NCBI GenBank assembly: GCA_021325375.1
Contig: JAJPHG010000039.1
Span: 34,390-98,389, forward strand
Length of the DNA stretch: 64,000 nt
Direction: 5' to 3'
Origin: Alphaproteobacteria bacterium
GTDB taxonomy: Bacteria; Pseudomonadota; Alphaproteobacteria; Micropepsales; Micropepsaceae
Part shown: piece after piece, positions 1 through 11,066 of the stretch
How the letters are laid out: every line of letters begins with the position of its first letter
Position numbering within the stretch: the first letter of the stretch is position 1
The notes under the pieces: model-generated
What the model saw: the letters and a program-made list of their open reading frames with translations, nothing else
Database searches by the model: none
What the model was told of the DNA's origin: nothing
Translations under genes and position numbers: made by a program

Positions 1-708
1 GGCCGTCTGCATCCGCTCGACGAGCGTGGGTGCGCGCGGCGGCGCGATGGTTTGCGCCCTGCCATAGGCAAAACCGACGCCACCGATGCGGTCGAACCAG
101 GCGGCGCGTCCGAAATCGTAGCCTCCGGGTGCTGCCGGTCCCGGCGGCGGCATCAGGACGGCGGTGACGCGGATCCAGTTGCCGGGCACGAGCGCGTCGT
201 TCGCGGCGCGGATGGAGACGCGCACCTTTGCCGGCACCGCGGCACGCAGGCGCGGCGCGTTCAGCTCCGTCAGCACCACGCGCATGCCCTTGCCGTGCGC
301 CTGCACGGATTCGACCAGGCCTTCGAGCGCTACAGGGCCGGTCTTCCTCGCCAGCACGGGTGCTGCGACGCGTTCGCTGCGGAACGCGGCATGCGCGAAG
401 CCGAGCGACAGCGCCGCCACCGCGGCGAGGAGCACCCTGAGCGCGGTATTGGCCGAGCGGATCGCGAGGGCGGCGCACAGCACGCCCGCCGCGACGCACG
501 ACGCGGCCGTCGCCGCTGAAGGCTCGAAGGGGACCGCGAAATAGACCGCGATGCCGGCGCCGAACCCCGCCGGCAGCCAGAGCGGCCAGCGCTCGCGCTC
601 GGCGAGGAAATGCGCAGGGACCGCGCGCCAGGCCGCGCGCAACGACGGCGCGAAGCGTGAAGCGCCCGGCATCGCGCGCCGGACCGTGATCGACGGACCT
701 ACCACCAT
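1..708 (-). CDS. comEC: ComEC/Rec2-like competence protein, N-terminal part (runs off window)
   Basis: Minus-strand frame from ATG at 708 reads [19 protein letters not shown]...[17 protein letters not shown]..., a ComEC N-terminal pattern; divergent from gltX as in many alphaproteobacteria. Confidence 0.75.
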   Translation of the reverse strand, partial: MVVGPSITVRRAMPGASRFAPSLRAAWRAVPAHFLAERERWPLWLPAGFGAGIAVYFAVPFEPSAATAASCVAAGVLCAALAIRSANTALRVLLAAVAALSLGFAHAAFRSERVAAPVLARKTGPVALEGLVESVQAHGKGMRVVLTELNAPRLRAAVPAKVRVSIRAANDALVPGNWIRVTAVLMPPPGPAAPGGYDFGRAAWFDRIGGVGFAYGRAQTIAPPRAPTLVERMQTA

Positions 709-774
709 GGGAACGGGCCTGCTAGAAGCCCCTCGCAACCACGGCCGCCCAACGCCGGCCCATACAACCTTACC

Positions 775-2157
775 ATGACCGAGACAAAGAAACCCGTCCT
801 GCGTTTCGCGCCCTCGCCCACCGGCATGCTGCATATCGGCGGCGCGCGCACCGCGCTCTTCAACTGGCTCTATGCCCGCCATACCGGCGGCACGTTCCTG
901 CTGCGCATCGAGGACACCGACCGCGAGCGCTCCACCCCCGAAGCGGTCGCCGCGATCCTGGGCGGCCTGGAATGGATGGGCCTCGATTGGGACGGCCAGA
1001 CCGTCTACCAGTTTGCCCGCGCCGGACGGCATCGCGAGGTCGCCGAGCAGCTTCTCAGCCAAGGCAAGGCCTATCGCTGCTTCGCCAGCGCCGAAGAGCT
1101 CGAGGAGATGCGCAACAAGGCGCGCGCGGAAGGAAAGCCGCCGCGCTACGACGGCCGCTGGCGCGACCGCGATCCGAACGAGGCGCCCGCCGGCGCGCCG
1201 TTCGTCATCCGCCTGAGGGCGCCGCAAACCGGCGAGACCATCGTGCACGACGTCGTGCAGGGCGACGTGCGCTTCGGCAACGACCAGCTCGACGACATGG
1301 TGCTTTTAAGGAGCGACGGCACGCCGACCTACATGCTCGCGGTCGTGGTCGACGATTTCGACATGGGGGTCACGCACGTCATCCGCGGCGACGATCACCT
1401 GAACAACGCCGCGCGGCAGCTGCAGATCATCCGCGCGATGGGTTGGCCCGAGCCGATCTACGGCCACCTGCCGCTGATCCACGGGCCCGACGGCGCGAAG
1501 CTGTCCAAGCGCCACGGTGCGCTCGCCGTGGAGGCCTATCGCGACATGGGCTATCTGCCCGAGACGATGCGCAACTACCTGCTGCGGCTGGGCTGGAGCC
1601 ATGGCGACGACGAGATCATCCCGACGGCGCAGGCGATCGAGTGGTTCAATCTCGAGAACATCGGACGCAGCCCAGCGCGCCTCGACTTCAAGAAGCTCGA
1701 CAACCTCAACGCCCACTACATCCGCAGCCTCGACGACCGCGTGCTCGCTGAGATGATCGCGCGCACGCGCGCGCTCAGCCCGACGGCGATGACGCGCCTC
1801 GTCGCCGCGATGCCCGGATTGAAGGAGCGCGCCAAGACGATGGTCGAGCTTGGCGAGGCGGCAGAGTTCCTGTTCACCGACGGGCCGCGCGAGCTGGACG
1901 AGGCGGCGCGCAAGAACATCGCGCCGGAGACGATCGCCAGGGTGCTGCCCAAGCTCGAAGCGACGGACTGGACGGCGCCTGCCCTGGAGGCCGCCGCGCG
2001 CGCCTTCGCAGATGCGGAAGGAATCAAGCTTGGCCAGGTCGCCCAACCCCTAAGGGCGGCACTGACCGGCAAAGCCGCCTCGCCGCCGCTTTTCGACATG
2101 ATGGCAGTGCTGGGGCGGGAAGAATCTCTTGTCCGATTAAGGGCTTATGCCAAGTGA
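775..2157 (+). CDS. gltX: Glutamyl-tRNA synthetase
   Basis: [26 protein letters not shown] and KLSKRHGA class I aaRS motifs. Confidence 0.97.
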   Translation: MTETKKPVLRFAPSPTGMLHIGGARTALFNWLYARHTGGTFLLRIEDTDRERSTPEAVAAILGGLEWMGLDWDGQTVYQFARAGRHREVAEQLLSQGKAYRCFASAEELEEMRNKARAEGKPPRYDGRWRDRDPNEAPAGAPFVIRLRAPQTGETIVHDVVQGDVRFGNDQLDDMVLLRSDGTPTYMLAVVVDDFDMGVTHVIRGDDHLNNAARQLQIIRAMGWPEPIYGHLPLIHGPDGAKLSKRHGALAVEAYRDMGYLPETMRNYLLRLGWSHGDDEIIPTAQAIEWFNLENIGRSPARLDFKKLDNLNAHYIRSLDDRVLAEMIARTRALSPTAMTRLVAAMPGLKERAKTMVELGEAAEFLFTDGPRELDEAARKNIAPETIARVLPKLEATDWTAPALEAAARAFADAEGIKLGQVAQPLRAALTGKAASPPLFDMMAVLGREESLVRLRAYAK

Positions 2158-2262
2158 GGCCGTTGTCGCCCGGCGCACGAAAAACGCGCAAAAGTGATGA
2201 CGGCGTTAACCGAACTGGCGTATGATTGTGCAGTGCAAAACAATGCGAGCAGGAGCACAGGG

Positions 2263-3570
2263 ATGAAGCAGAGCAAGCTGAAACCGGCAGGCAAGGCGAC
2301 GCTGATCTACGAGAACAAATCCTTCGAGCTTCCGACCTTTTCGGGCACCGAAGGACCCAACGTCCTCGACATCCGCAAGCTCTACGGCGACGCCGACGTC
2401 TTCACCTACGATCCCGGCTTCACCTCGACGGCGAGCTGCGAGAGCGACATCACCTTCATCGACGGTGACAAGGGCATCTGCCTCTATCGCGGCTATCCGG
2501 TGGACCAGCTGGCGCAGCAATCGACCTTCCTGGAGGTCTGCTATCTCCTGCTGCATGGCGAGTTGCCGAGCAAGGAGCAGTGCAAGACCTTCACCCATTC
2601 GATCACCATGCACACCATGGTGCACGACCAGATGTCGACCTTCTTCCGCGGCTTCCGCCGCGACGCGCACCCGATGGCGGTGATGTGCGGCGTGGTCGGC
2701 GCGCTCAGCGCCTTCTATCACGACTCCACCGACATCAACGATCCGCGCCAGCGCGAGATCGCGAGCCACCGCCTGATCGCCAAGATGCCGACGATCGCGG
2801 CCATGGCCTACAAGTACACGATCGGCCAGCCCTTCGTGTATCCGCTGAACAATCTCGGCTACACCGAGAACTTCATGCGCATGACGTTCTCGGTCCCGGC
2901 CGAGGAGTACAAGGTCAATCCGGTGCTCGCGCGCGCGCTGGACGCGATCTTCATCCTGCACGCCGATCACGAGCAGAACGCTTCCACGTCGACGGTGCGG
3001 CTCGCGGGCTCGTCGGGCGCCAATCCCTTCGCCTGCATCGCCGCCGGCATCGCCTGCCTGTGGGGCCCCGCGCATGGCGGCGCCAACGAGGCGGCGCTCA
3101 AGATGCTCGAGCAGATCGGCTCGGTCGACCGCATCCCGGAGTTCATCAAGCGCGCCAAGGATCCGAACGACAATTTCCGCCTGATGGGCTTCGGCCACCG
3201 CGTCTACAAGAACTACGACCCGCGCGCCAAGGCGATGCAGGCCCAGACCCATGCGGTCTTGGAAGAGGTCGGCCATGGCGACGACCCGATCCTGAAAGTG
3301 GCGATGGAGCTCGAGCGCATCGCGCTGCAGGACGACTATTTCGTCTCCAAGAAGCTCTATCCCAACATCGACTTCTATTCCGGCATCACGCTGAAGGCGC
3401 TGGGCTTCCCGACCAGCATGTTCACGGCGCTGTTCGCGCTCGCGCGCACCGTCGGCTGGATCGCGCAGTGGGGCGAGATGATCGAGGACCCGGCGCAGAA
3501 GATCGGCCGCCCGCGCCAGATCTATACGGGCGCGGCAAAGCGGGACTACGTGCCGCTGGCGAAAAGATGA
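2263..3570 (+). CDS. gltA: Citrate synthase
   Basis: Start chosen at [24 protein letters not shown] after [22 protein letters not shown] and [14 protein letters not shown] motifs. Confidence 0.97.
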   Translation: MKQSKLKPAGKATLIYENKSFELPTFSGTEGPNVLDIRKLYGDADVFTYDPGFTSTASCESDITFIDGDKGICLYRGYPVDQLAQQSTFLEVCYLLLHGELPSKEQCKTFTHSITMHTMVHDQMSTFFRGFRRDAHPMAVMCGVVGALSAFYHDSTDINDPRQREIASHRLIAKMPTIAAMAYKYTIGQPFVYPLNNLGYTENFMRMTFSVPAEEYKVNPVLARALDAIFILHADHEQNASTSTVRLAGSSGANPFACIAAGIACLWGPAHGGANEAALKMLEQIGSVDRIPEFIKRAKDPNDNFRLMGFGHRVYKNYDPRAKAMQAQTHAVLEEVGHGDDPILKVAMELERIALQDDYFVSKKLYPNIDFYSGITLKALGFPTSMFTALFALARTVGWIAQWGEMIEDPAQKIGRPRQIYTGAAKRDYVPLAKR

Positions 3571-3573
3571 GTC

Positions 3574-3708
3574 CACCCTCCCCTTGCGGGAGGGTCGACA
3601 ATTTGCGAGCGCAGCGAAGCAAATTTCGGGGAGGGGTATTCGCCTAGGCGTTGACCCCTCCCCGAAAAATGCTTCGCATTTTTCGACCCTCCCTCAAGGG
3701 GAGGGTCG
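3574..3708. repeat. Palindromic intergenic repeat, family B copy 1 (two inverted modules)
   Basis: CCACCCTCCCCTTGCGGGAGGGTCGACAATTTGC...AAATTTCGGGGAGGGG ... CCCCTCCCCGAAAAATGCTTCGCATTTTTCGACCCTCCCTCAAGGGGAGGGT; near-copy at 19570-19706. Confidence 0.9.
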
Positions 3709-4863
3709 GTTCGTTCCCACAAACTCCAATATCGCCCGCGCCGCGCGCAGGCTCGGCGCCTCGCCGCCTTTGCCGAGCATCACGGCCGCCTCGTCGAGAT
3801 CGGCGCGCTCGTGGAGCGCGGCGCCTTTGTCGGTCAAGAGCTCGATGACCGCATCCGACAGATTCTGCGGCGTGCAGCGCGACTGCACGAATTCCGGCAC
3901 CGCCTCACGGCCCAGAAGCACGTTGACCAGCGTGATGTAGCGCACGTTCATGATGAGAGACGCGAGCGCGTAGGTGAGCGAGCCCACCCTGTAGCCCACC
4001 ACCATCGGCGTGCCGGCGAGCGCGAGCTCGGTCGTCACGGTCCCAGACGCCGCCAGCGCGGCATCGGCCGCATCGAAGGACGCATATTTCTCGTCGTCGT
4101 TTTCCAGAAGGACGAGCGGCGCCGGCCAGTCCTGCGTCGCCGCGCGGACGCGCGCCGCGACATGCGGCACCGTGGGCAGGACCGTGATCAATCCCGGCAC
4201 GCGCGCGGCGATCTTCGCGACCGCGTCGCGAAAGACAGGAAGGATGAAGCGAATCTCGCTGGTGCGGCTGCCGGGCAGCACCGCGAGCAGCTTCGCGTCC
4301 GCGGCGATGCCGTGCCGGACGCGAAACCCGGTGCCGCCCGTCATGCGCGCCGCGCGCTCGATCACAGGATGGCCGACGACGATGGAGCGCAGGCCGTAGC
4401 GCTCGAAGAACGGCGCCTCGAACGGCAACAGCGCGAGCACGAGGTCGAAATAGCGCGCCATCTTCCGCGCGCGATAGGCGCGGCTCGCCCAGACCTGGGG
4501 CGCGACATAGTTGATCGTGCGGATGGTGGGATCGATGCGCTTGAGGCGCTGCGCGATGCGATGCGTGAAATCCGGGCTGTCGATCAGCACCACCGCGTCG
4601 GGACGGGTCAGAAGCGCGAAATCGCTCGCCTCGCGCACACGGCGCAGGATCGCGGGAATGCGCGGCACCACCTCGCGCAGCCCCATCACCGCCGTGGTGT
4701 CGAGCGGATAGAGGCTTTTCAGGCCTTCGGCGCCCATCGCGGGGCCGCCGACGCCGGTGATCTCGACATCGCCGTCCGACGCCTGCTTCAAACCCGCCAT
4801 CAATTGCGCGCCGAGCAGGTCGCCCGACGGCTCGCCGCAGACGAGCATCAGCCTCGCCGTCAA
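3694..4863 (-). CDS. lpxB: Lipid-A-disaccharide synthase
   Basis: MLVCGEPSGDLLGAQLMAGLK, INYVAPQVWASR, VLPGSRTSEI motifs. Confidence 0.96.
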   Translation of the reverse strand: MTARLMLVCGEPSGDLLGAQLMAGLKQASDGDVEITGVGGPAMGAEGLKSLYPLDTTAVMGLREVVPRIPAILRRVREASDFALLTRPDAVVLIDSPDFTHRIAQRLKRIDPTIRTINYVAPQVWASRAYRARKMARYFDLVLALLPFEAPFFERYGLRSIVVGHPVIERAARMTGGTGFRVRHGIAADAKLLAVLPGSRTSEIRFILPVFRDAVAKIAARVPGLITVLPTVPHVAARVRAATQDWPAPLVLLENDDEKYASFDAADAALAASGTVTTELALAGTPMVVGYRVGSLTYALASLIMNVRYITLVNVLLGREAVPEFVQSRCTPQNLSDAVIELLTDKGAALHERADLDEAAVMLGKGGEAPSLRAARAILEFVGTNRPSP

Positions 4864-5693
4864 CGCGGCACGCCCACGAGGAACAAGCCGAGCTTGTCGG
4901 CCTCTGCGACCACCGCGTCACGGTCGACGATCAGCGCGCCGCCCGCTTCGACCGCGATGCCGGCGAGCCATACCGCATGCGCATTGCGCACGGTTTGGAC
5001 GCCGACGACAGGGAGATCGGTCTTGCCGTCCTGGATCGGCTTGGGCGCCTTCACCAGCACGCCGCGCGGCTTGCCTTTCGCGCCGCGGAAATGCTCCGGC
5101 AGATGCGCCACGCGCGCGATCGTCGCGTCGGTGCCTTCCGCGGCTTCGACGGCGAGCGGGAGCCCGGCGCAGACGATGGCCGCCTGCCCCACGTCGAATT
5201 CGCCCATGGCGCGCGCGATCTCGAAGGCGAGCACGATGTCGCTCGCGTTCTCGGGATTGGGCATCACGCGTCCCATGACGCCCGGCTTGGCGATGAGATC
5301 GGGCGCGGCCTCGGCGGCACCCACGACGCGCAATCCCTCGCGCTCGAACATGTCGACCACCGCGCGCAAGAGCGCGTCGTCGCCCCTGAGCGCGGCCGCG
5401 ATCACGCGAGGTGCCGCGAGCATCGCTTTCGTGTCCAGCTTGATCTCGGAGAATTTCGGGCGCTGCACTTTGCCCGCCAGCGTCACGTCCGAGCAGCCAT
5501 GCGCCTTGAACGCCTTCATCGCTCGGCCCAGCTCGCCCAGCGCCACGCTCTCATGCGGAAACTCTTTCGCCCATTCGTCCGTCATGCCGGCGAGCACCAG
5601 CACGAAGACGACCCGCCCGCCGGCGCGCGCGCTCATCGCGATGGCGCGCGGCAGCTCGCCGCCGCCCGCGATGATGCCGAGCGCGCCGGTCAT
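4860..5693 (-). CDS. lpxI: UDP-2,3-diacylglucosamine pyrophosphatase, LpxI type
   Basis: [19 protein letters not shown]...; between lpxB and lpxA; 4-bp overlaps. Confidence 0.93.
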   Translation of the reverse strand: MTGALGIIAGGGELPRAIAMSARAGGRVVFVLVLAGMTDEWAKEFPHESVALGELGRAMKAFKAHGCSDVTLAGKVQRPKFSEIKLDTKAMLAAPRVIAAALRGDDALLRAVVDMFEREGLRVVGAAEAAPDLIAKPGVMGRVMPNPENASDIVLAFEIARAMGEFDVGQAAIVCAGLPLAVEAAEGTDATIARVAHLPEHFRGAKGKPRGVLVKAPKPIQDGKTDLPVVGVQTVRNAHAVWLAGIAVEAGGALIVDRDAVVAEADKLGLFLVGVPR

Positions 5694-6508
5694 TCGTCCG
5701 CGTCCGCGCGCGCGCGGCGGCGGGCAAGGCAGATCGGCCGCTTGGCGGGCGCGAGGATGAAATCCGCGATCTCGCCGACTTCGGCGACGTCCGCCCATTT
5801 CGCCTTCGCGGCCCGGGCGCGATCCGCCATCGAGCCTTCGCTGTCGAGGAAGATGAGCTTGAACGCGGCGCGCAAGGCGTTGATCGAGGCGCGCGGCAGT
5901 CCGCGGCGCTTCAGCCCGATCAGGTTCAGCCCGCCGAGCTCGGCGTGGTCACCGGCCGCGATGCCGTAAGGGATCACGTCGGTGTTGACGCCGGTCACGC
6001 CGCCGATCATCGCGCCCTTGCCCACGCGGCCGAACTGCTGCACGGCGGAGAGCCCGCCCATGATCACGCCGTCGCCGATCTCGACATGGCCGCCGAGCTG
6101 GGCGCCGTTCGCGAAGGTCACGCCGTCGCCGACATGGCAGTCGTGACCGACATGGCTGTAGGCCATGAAATAGCCGCTCCGCCCGACGCTGGTGAGCCCG
6201 CCGCCGCGCGCGCTTCCCAGGTTCATCGTCACATGCTCGCGGATGACGCAATCCTCGCCGACGGTGAGCCTGGCCGCGGGCGCGTCGTCGCCGCGGATCT
6301 GCGCCACGCCGCCCAGCACCGCGCCCTGATGCAGCACGCTGCGCGCGCCGATGCTGGTGTGTCCCAGGACGCTCGCGTGGCCGAGAAGACGCACGCCGTC
6401 GCCGAGCACGGCGTTCGCGCCCACGATGCAGAACGGACCGATCTCGACGCCCGCGCCCAGCCGCGCGCCGTCCTCAACCACCGCCGTTGGATGAACTGTC
6501 ATTTTCAC
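5690..6508 (-). CDS. lpxA: UDP-N-acetylglucosamine acyltransferase
   Basis: Left-handed beta-helix hexapeptides; [33 protein letters not shown]. Confidence 0.96.
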   Translation of the reverse strand: MKMTVHPTAVVEDGARLGAGVEIGPFCIVGANAVLGDGVRLLGHASVLGHTSIGARSVLHQGAVLGGVAQIRGDDAPAARLTVGEDCVIREHVTMNLGSARGGGLTSVGRSGYFMAYSHVGHDCHVGDGVTFANGAQLGGHVEIGDGVIMGGLSAVQQFGRVGKGAMIGGVTGVNTDVIPYGIAAGDHAELGGLNLIGLKRRGLPRASINALRAAFKLIFLDSEGSMADRARAAKAKWADVAEVGEIADFILAPAKRPICLARRRARADADE

Positions 6509-6962
6509 CGTCGAAGATCATGGCGCTGAACTCCGCCTCCGCGCAGAGCTCGGTGCCCACGAAAGCCTGGCCCTCGAAGCGCCAGACCGGGCCGCGGTGG
6601 CGCAGCGCCTTCACCGGAAAGCGCAGCATGTCGCCGGGGCGCACGGGCTTGCGGAACCGCGCCTTGTCGATGGTCATGAAATAGACGCGCCGCGAAGGGC
6701 TCGGATGCCCCAGCGAATGGACGACGAGCGCGCCCGCGGTCTGCGCCATCGCCTCGACGATGAGCACGCCCGGCATCACCGCGAATTCGGGGAAGTGCCC
6801 CTGGAAATGCGGCTCGTTGAAGCTCACCGCCTTGTGGCCGACGGCGCTCTCGAACGGGACGATGTCGCTCAGCCGCTCGACGAACAGGAACGGCGCGCGA
6901 TGGGGGAGGAGCCTCTTGATGTCCTCCACGTCCAGCGTCAGGTCGGAGGCGGTCTTGTCCAT
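6474..6962 (-). CDS. fabZ: 3-hydroxyacyl-[acyl-carrier-protein] dehydratase FabZ
   Basis: [39 protein letters not shown]; start set at MDKTAS. Confidence 0.95.
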   Translation of the reverse strand: MDKTASDLTLDVEDIKRLLPHRAPFLFVERLSDIVPFESAVGHKAVSFNEPHFQGHFPEFAVMPGVLIVEAMAQTAGALVVHSLGHPSPSRRVYFMTIDKARFRKPVRPGDMLRFPVKALRHRGPVWRFEGQAFVGTELCAEAEFSAMIFDGENDSSSNGGG

Positions 6963-7984
6963 CACGTCTTCTTCTTGTTGTCCCGTTGCGCCAACATCTT
7001 CACCGCTGCCATCTCCCGTGCCCATTCCCTTATCGGCTTGGCCGGCATGCCGCCATAGTCCTGGCCGCCCGGAAGATAGCCGATGATGCCGGCACGCGCC
7101 GCGAGCCTTGCGCCGTCTCCGATGCGGACGTGGTCGGCGATCCCGACCTGCCCGCCCATTATCACGAAATCGCCGATCTCGCAGCTTCCCGCGATCCCGG
7201 CATGGCCGGCGATGACGGCGTGCCTGCCGATCTTGGTGTTGTGCCCAATCTGCACCAGATTATCAATCTTGGTTCCCTCGCCCACGACCGTGTCGCCGAG
7301 CGCCCCGCGGTCGATCGCGGTGCACAAGCCGATCTCGACCCGGTCCTGCACGATCACGCGGCCGAGTTGCGGGATTTTGACGTGGCCCTTGGAGCTGGAG
7401 GCGAAGCCGAAGCCCGGTCCGCCGATCTGGGCGCCGGGAAGGATCAGGATCTCGTCGCCGATATAGGCGTGACTGATCGAGACGTTGCTGCCGATCTCGC
7501 AGTCGCGCCCGATCGCGACCCCGCGCGCGATCACCGTATTGGGGCCGATCCTTGTGCGCGCGCCGATCTCGACGTCCGGGCCGAGCACGACGCCCGGCGC
7601 GAGAACGGCGTCTTCGCCGATGCGGGCCGTGGAGTGGATGGCCTCGGCTTGCGCCCACTGCGCCAGTCCGGACTGCGGATAGAAGAGCGTTGCCGCCGCC
7701 GCGAAGGCATGCTGCACCGAGGCGCAAGGAACGGCGACGCAGCCTTGCGGCGCGGCGCGCTTCTCGTTCTTCGAGACGAAGCAGAACCCGGCCTGCGTGC
7801 TCGCGAACTGCTCGGCCGCGCCCGCGCCGGTGAAGAAGCTGAGATGAGCCGGTCCCGCGCCGTCGAGGCTGGCGATGTCGTGCACCAGCGCGTCGCCGTC
7901 GGCGGGCGCGCCTGCGCCGGCGACTTCGCAGATCCGCTTTAAGCTGAACGGTCCCTTGTTGTCGTAGAAACGCGGGTCGGCCAT
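6962..7984 (-). CDS. lpxD: UDP-3-O-(3-hydroxyacyl)glucosamine N-acyltransferase
   Basis: Hexapeptide repeats, [35 protein letters not shown]. Confidence 0.95.
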   Translation of the reverse strand: MADPRFYDNKGPFSLKRICEVAGAGAPADGDALVHDIASLDGAGPAHLSFFTGAGAAEQFASTQAGFCFVSKNEKRAAPQGCVAVPCASVQHAFAAAATLFYPQSGLAQWAQAEAIHSTARIGEDAVLAPGVVLGPDVEIGARTRIGPNTVIARGVAIGRDCEIGSNVSISHAYIGDEILILPGAQIGGPGFGFASSSKGHVKIPQLGRVIVQDRVEIGLCTAIDRGALGDTVVGEGTKIDNLVQIGHNTKIGRHAVIAGHAGIAGSCEIGDFVIMGGQVGIADHVRIGDGARLAARAGIIGYLPGGQDYGGMPAKPIREWAREMAAVKMLAQRDNKKKT

Positions 7985-8009
7985 GCGAGCCCTACCGGTG
8001 CTTGCGTCC

Positions 8010-8606
8010 CTATTGCTGGGGCTGCTGCTGCTGCTGCTGCTGGACCATGCCCGGCGGCGGCGGCACGAGCTCCACCTTGAGCGAGGGCAGCTTCGCGTCC
8101 AGGCGCTGCACGGCGACGCGGGTGATGTCGAGCGTGGGATCGGTGCCCATCAGGACCATCTGCTTGTCGACGAGGAGATTGGCGTGGCGCTCGACCATGA
8201 TGCCCTGAAGGATCGGGCCCAGCGTCTGCTCGATCGTCATGCGCGCCTTGATGAAGCCGCCCTGGATCAGGCTCTGCTTCTTCTGCGCCAGGCCCTGAAG
8301 GCCGGCTTCCTTGGCCTGGAAATCCTTGATCTTGCGCGACTTCACGTCGGCCGAAAGGATCGCGAGCTGCTGCTTCAGCGCGTCTCCCTCGCGGTGCAGC
8401 GCCGCACCCTGGCCCCTGAGATCGGCTTCAGCCTGCTGGCTGTAGGCGTTGACCTGACGCACCACGTCCTGGCCGACCTTGGATGCGCGCAGCACCTCGG
8501 ACCTGTCGATGACGAGGAGCCTGGGCTCCGGCGTCGCGGCATGCGCGGCGAAACCGAGCGTGAGCGCGGCGACCGCCGCAAGGAGCGAAAGCGATTGCTT
8601 AGTCAT
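8010..8606 (-). CDS. ompH: OmpH/Skp family outer membrane protein chaperone, Gln-rich C-terminus
   Basis: Signal peptide [23 protein letters not shown]; coiled-coil body; between bamA and lpxD. Confidence 0.85.
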   Translation of the reverse strand: MTKQSLSLLAAVAALTLGFAAHAATPEPRLLVIDRSEVLRASKVGQDVVRQVNAYSQQAEADLRGQGAALHREGDALKQQLAILSADVKSRKIKDFQAKEAGLQGLAQKKQSLIQGGFIKARMTIEQTLGPILQGIMVERHANLLVDKQMVLMGTDPTLDITRVAVQRLDAKLPSLKVELVPPPPGMVQQQQQQQPQQ

Positions 8607-8610
8607 TGGT

Positions 8611-11013
8611 CTAGAATCCCGTGCCAGCGCTGAAGTGAATGATTTGCGGCCGATCATAGCTGGTCTTGATGAACGGCATGCCCAAATCGACCTGGATCGG
8701 TCCGAACGGCGACTTCCAGCCGACGGAGAGACCCGCCGAGGCGCGGAAGGCGAGGTTGTCCACGATCGGGCAGGTCAGATGGACTGAGATATAGCGCGCG
8801 CAGACCTGGGCCTTGTCGTCGACACGGCCCAGCGTGCCGAAGTCGCTGAACAGCGAGAGGTTGATGCCGTAATCCTCGGGCAGGAAATCCGGCAGCCTCA
8901 CCGCCGCGGTACCGATGGCGTAGACGTCGCCGCCGAGCGCGCCCACGTCCTTGTTCACGCTCAGGTCGCGCGGACCGATGCCGGCGAGCGCGAAGCCGCG
9001 GAACGTGTCGCCGCCCTTGAAGAAACGGTCGTTGATCGGAAGCGCGCTTCCGTCGAAGGGCGTGATGTAGCCCGCGTTCACGCCGAACGAGCCCACCATC
9101 GAATCCCAGAGCACGCGCTTGTAGTAGGTGGCCGTCGTCTCGGTGCGGAAATACTTCACCGAGCCGGCGATACCGGCGAAGTCCTGCGACAGCGAGAAGG
9201 CGAGGCCGTGCGTCGGCTTGATGTAGTCGTCGAGCGTGTTGTAGGCGAAGGTGAAGCCGACGCCCGAGGTCGTCGTCGTGCCTGCCGCGTCGAGCACTTC
9301 CAGCGGCGCGCCCGGATAGGGCGTGATGTCCTGGATCTGGAAGGTATAGCGCAGCCCGACGGAGCCGAACTCGGAGGTCGGGAAGCCGAGGCGCAGGTTG
9401 ATCGCGGTCACGTCGGCCTGATAGGTCGCCTGCTGGTAGTTGGTCAGCACCTTGTAGAGGTCGACGCCCGCCGAAAGCGGCCTGTCGAGGAAATAGGGCT
9501 CGGTGAAGCTGAACTGGAACTGCTTGCTGATCTCGGAGATCGAGATGCTGGCGCGCATGTACTGGCCGCGCCCGAACAGGTTGCGCTCGGTATAGCTGAA
9601 CTCGCCGACCAGCGAGCTGGTCGAGGAATAGCCGGCGCCGATCGATAGCTCGCCCGTCGACTGCTCGGTGACCTTCACGTTCAGGTTCACGCGGTCGGGC
9701 TGCGAGCCGGGCGACTGCTTGATGTCGACGTCCTTGAAGATGCCCAGGCTGCGGATGCGGGTGCGCGAACGGTCGACGAGCACGCGGTTGAACGCGTCGC
9801 CCTCGACCAGGCGGAACTCGCGGCGCACGACCTTGTCGAGCGTGCGGTTGTTGCCGGTGATGTTGATGTTCTCGACATAGACGCGCGGGCCCTGGTCGAT
9901 CTTCAGGATGACGCCGATGGTGCGCGCGTCGTGGTCGCGCTTGATGCGCGGATGGACCTCGGCGAAGGCGTAGCCGCGCGTGCCGGCGGCGTTGGTCAGC
10001 GCGTCGATCGCCTTCTGGATCTTCTCGCCGTCATAGAGCTCGCCGTCCTTGATCTTGACCAGCGGGCGCAGCGCCAGCGGGTCGAGCTCCTTGATGCTCG
10101 AATCGATCTCGACCTTGCCGAAGTGATAGAGGTCGCCCTCGTCCACCGTAAAGGTGACGAAGAAGGCGTCGTGCGAAGGCGTCAGTTCCGCCACCGCCGA
10201 GACGACGTGGAAGTCGGCATAGCCGTGGCTGATGTAGAAGCGGCGCAGCTGCTCGCGGTCGAAGGTCAACCGGTCGGGATCGTAGTTGTCGTTGCTCGCC
10301 AAGAGGCGCCACCAGCTCGACTCCTCGGTCGCGATCTGCTCGCGCAGCGTGTCGTCGTCGAACACCTTGTTGCCGATGAAGGCGATGCGCGCGACGCCGG
10401 TGGTCGGACCCTCATGGATCGAGAAGATCAGGTCGACGCGGTTCTGCGGACGCTGGATGATCTGGGGGTCGACGGTGGCGCCGAACTTGCCGTTGCGGCG
10501 ATAGACCTCGATGATGCGCTGGACGTCGGACTGGACCTTGGTGCGCGTGAACACCATGCGCGGCTTGAGCTGGACTTCCTTCTCGAGGTCCTTGGTCGAG
10601 ACCTTGCTGTTACCTTCATAGTCGATCTGGTTGATGATCGGCGCCTCGACGACGTGCACCGTGAAGGTGGACGTGCCCGCGTCCCAGTTGACGCGCACGT
10701 CGGAGAACAGCCCCGTCGCGAACAGCGCCTTCAGAGCGCGGTCGGACGCGGCCGGCGTATAGGCGTCGCCCTCGCGCAGCGAGATGTAGGAGAGCACCGT
10801 GCCTGATTCGATGCGCTGCGTGCCCTTGACCGCGATGTGCAGGATCGTCGGCGCGGGGGCCGGCGGGGGAATGTCGGTCGCGGCGGCGGGGGGCGGGGCG
10901 GCGTTCGGGCCCGAGAGCGCCTGGGCCGAAGCGGGTGCGGCGGCGGTGCAGGTGAGCAGCAGAACGACCGAAGCCGTGCGCGTCACTCGGGCGAACAGGG
11001 CTTTCACGCTCAT
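8611..11013 (-). CDS. bamA: Outer membrane protein assembly factor BamA
   Basis: Signal peptide, POTRA repeats, C-terminal barrel ending ...IIHFSAGTGF. Confidence 0.97.
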   Translation of the reverse strand: MSVKALFARVTRTASVVLLLTCTAAAPASAQALSGPNAAPPPAAATDIPPPAPAPTILHIAVKGTQRIESGTVLSYISLREGDAYTPAASDRALKALFATGLFSDVRVNWDAGTSTFTVHVVEAPIINQIDYEGNSKVSTKDLEKEVQLKPRMVFTRTKVQSDVQRIIEVYRRNGKFGATVDPQIIQRPQNRVDLIFSIHEGPTTGVARIAFIGNKVFDDDTLREQIATEESSWWRLLASNDNYDPDRLTFDREQLRRFYISHGYADFHVVSAVAELTPSHDAFFVTFTVDEGDLYHFGKVEIDSSIKELDPLALRPLVKIKDGELYDGEKIQKAIDALTNAAGTRGYAFAEVHPRIKRDHDARTIGVILKIDQGPRVYVENINITGNNRTLDKVVRREFRLVEGDAFNRVLVDRSRTRIRSLGIFKDVDIKQSPGSQPDRVNLNVKVTEQSTGELSIGAGYSSTSSLVGEFSYTERNLFGRGQYMRASISISEISKQFQFSFTEPYFLDRPLSAGVDLYKVLTNYQQATYQADVTAINLRLGFPTSEFGSVGLRYTFQIQDITPYPGAPLEVLDAAGTTTTSGVGFTFAYNTLDDYIKPTHGLAFSLSQDFAGIAGSVKYFRTETTATYYKRVLWDSMVGSFGVNAGYITPFDGSALPINDRFFKGGDTFRGFALAGIGPRDLSVNKDVGALGGDVYAIGTAAVRLPDFLPEDYGINLSLFSDFGTLGRVDDKAQVCARYISVHLTCPIVDNLAFRASAGLSVGWKSPFGPIQVDLGMPFIKTSYDRPQIIHFSAGTGF

Positions 11014-11066
11014 CCACTCGTCTCTTGAGGCACGTAAGGACCCACGTGCGTTAACCAGCCGAAAAA

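Noticed and set aside
2206-3576. 456-aa minus-strand ORF opposite gltA
   Set aside because: Antisense shadow ORF of a clear citrate synthase gene; composition typical of codon-phase artefacts.
7983-8633. 216-aa Leu/Asp/Arg-rich plus-strand ORF opposite ompH
   Set aside because: Antisense reading of the Gln codon tract and coiled-coil region; ompH is supported by signal peptide and synteny.
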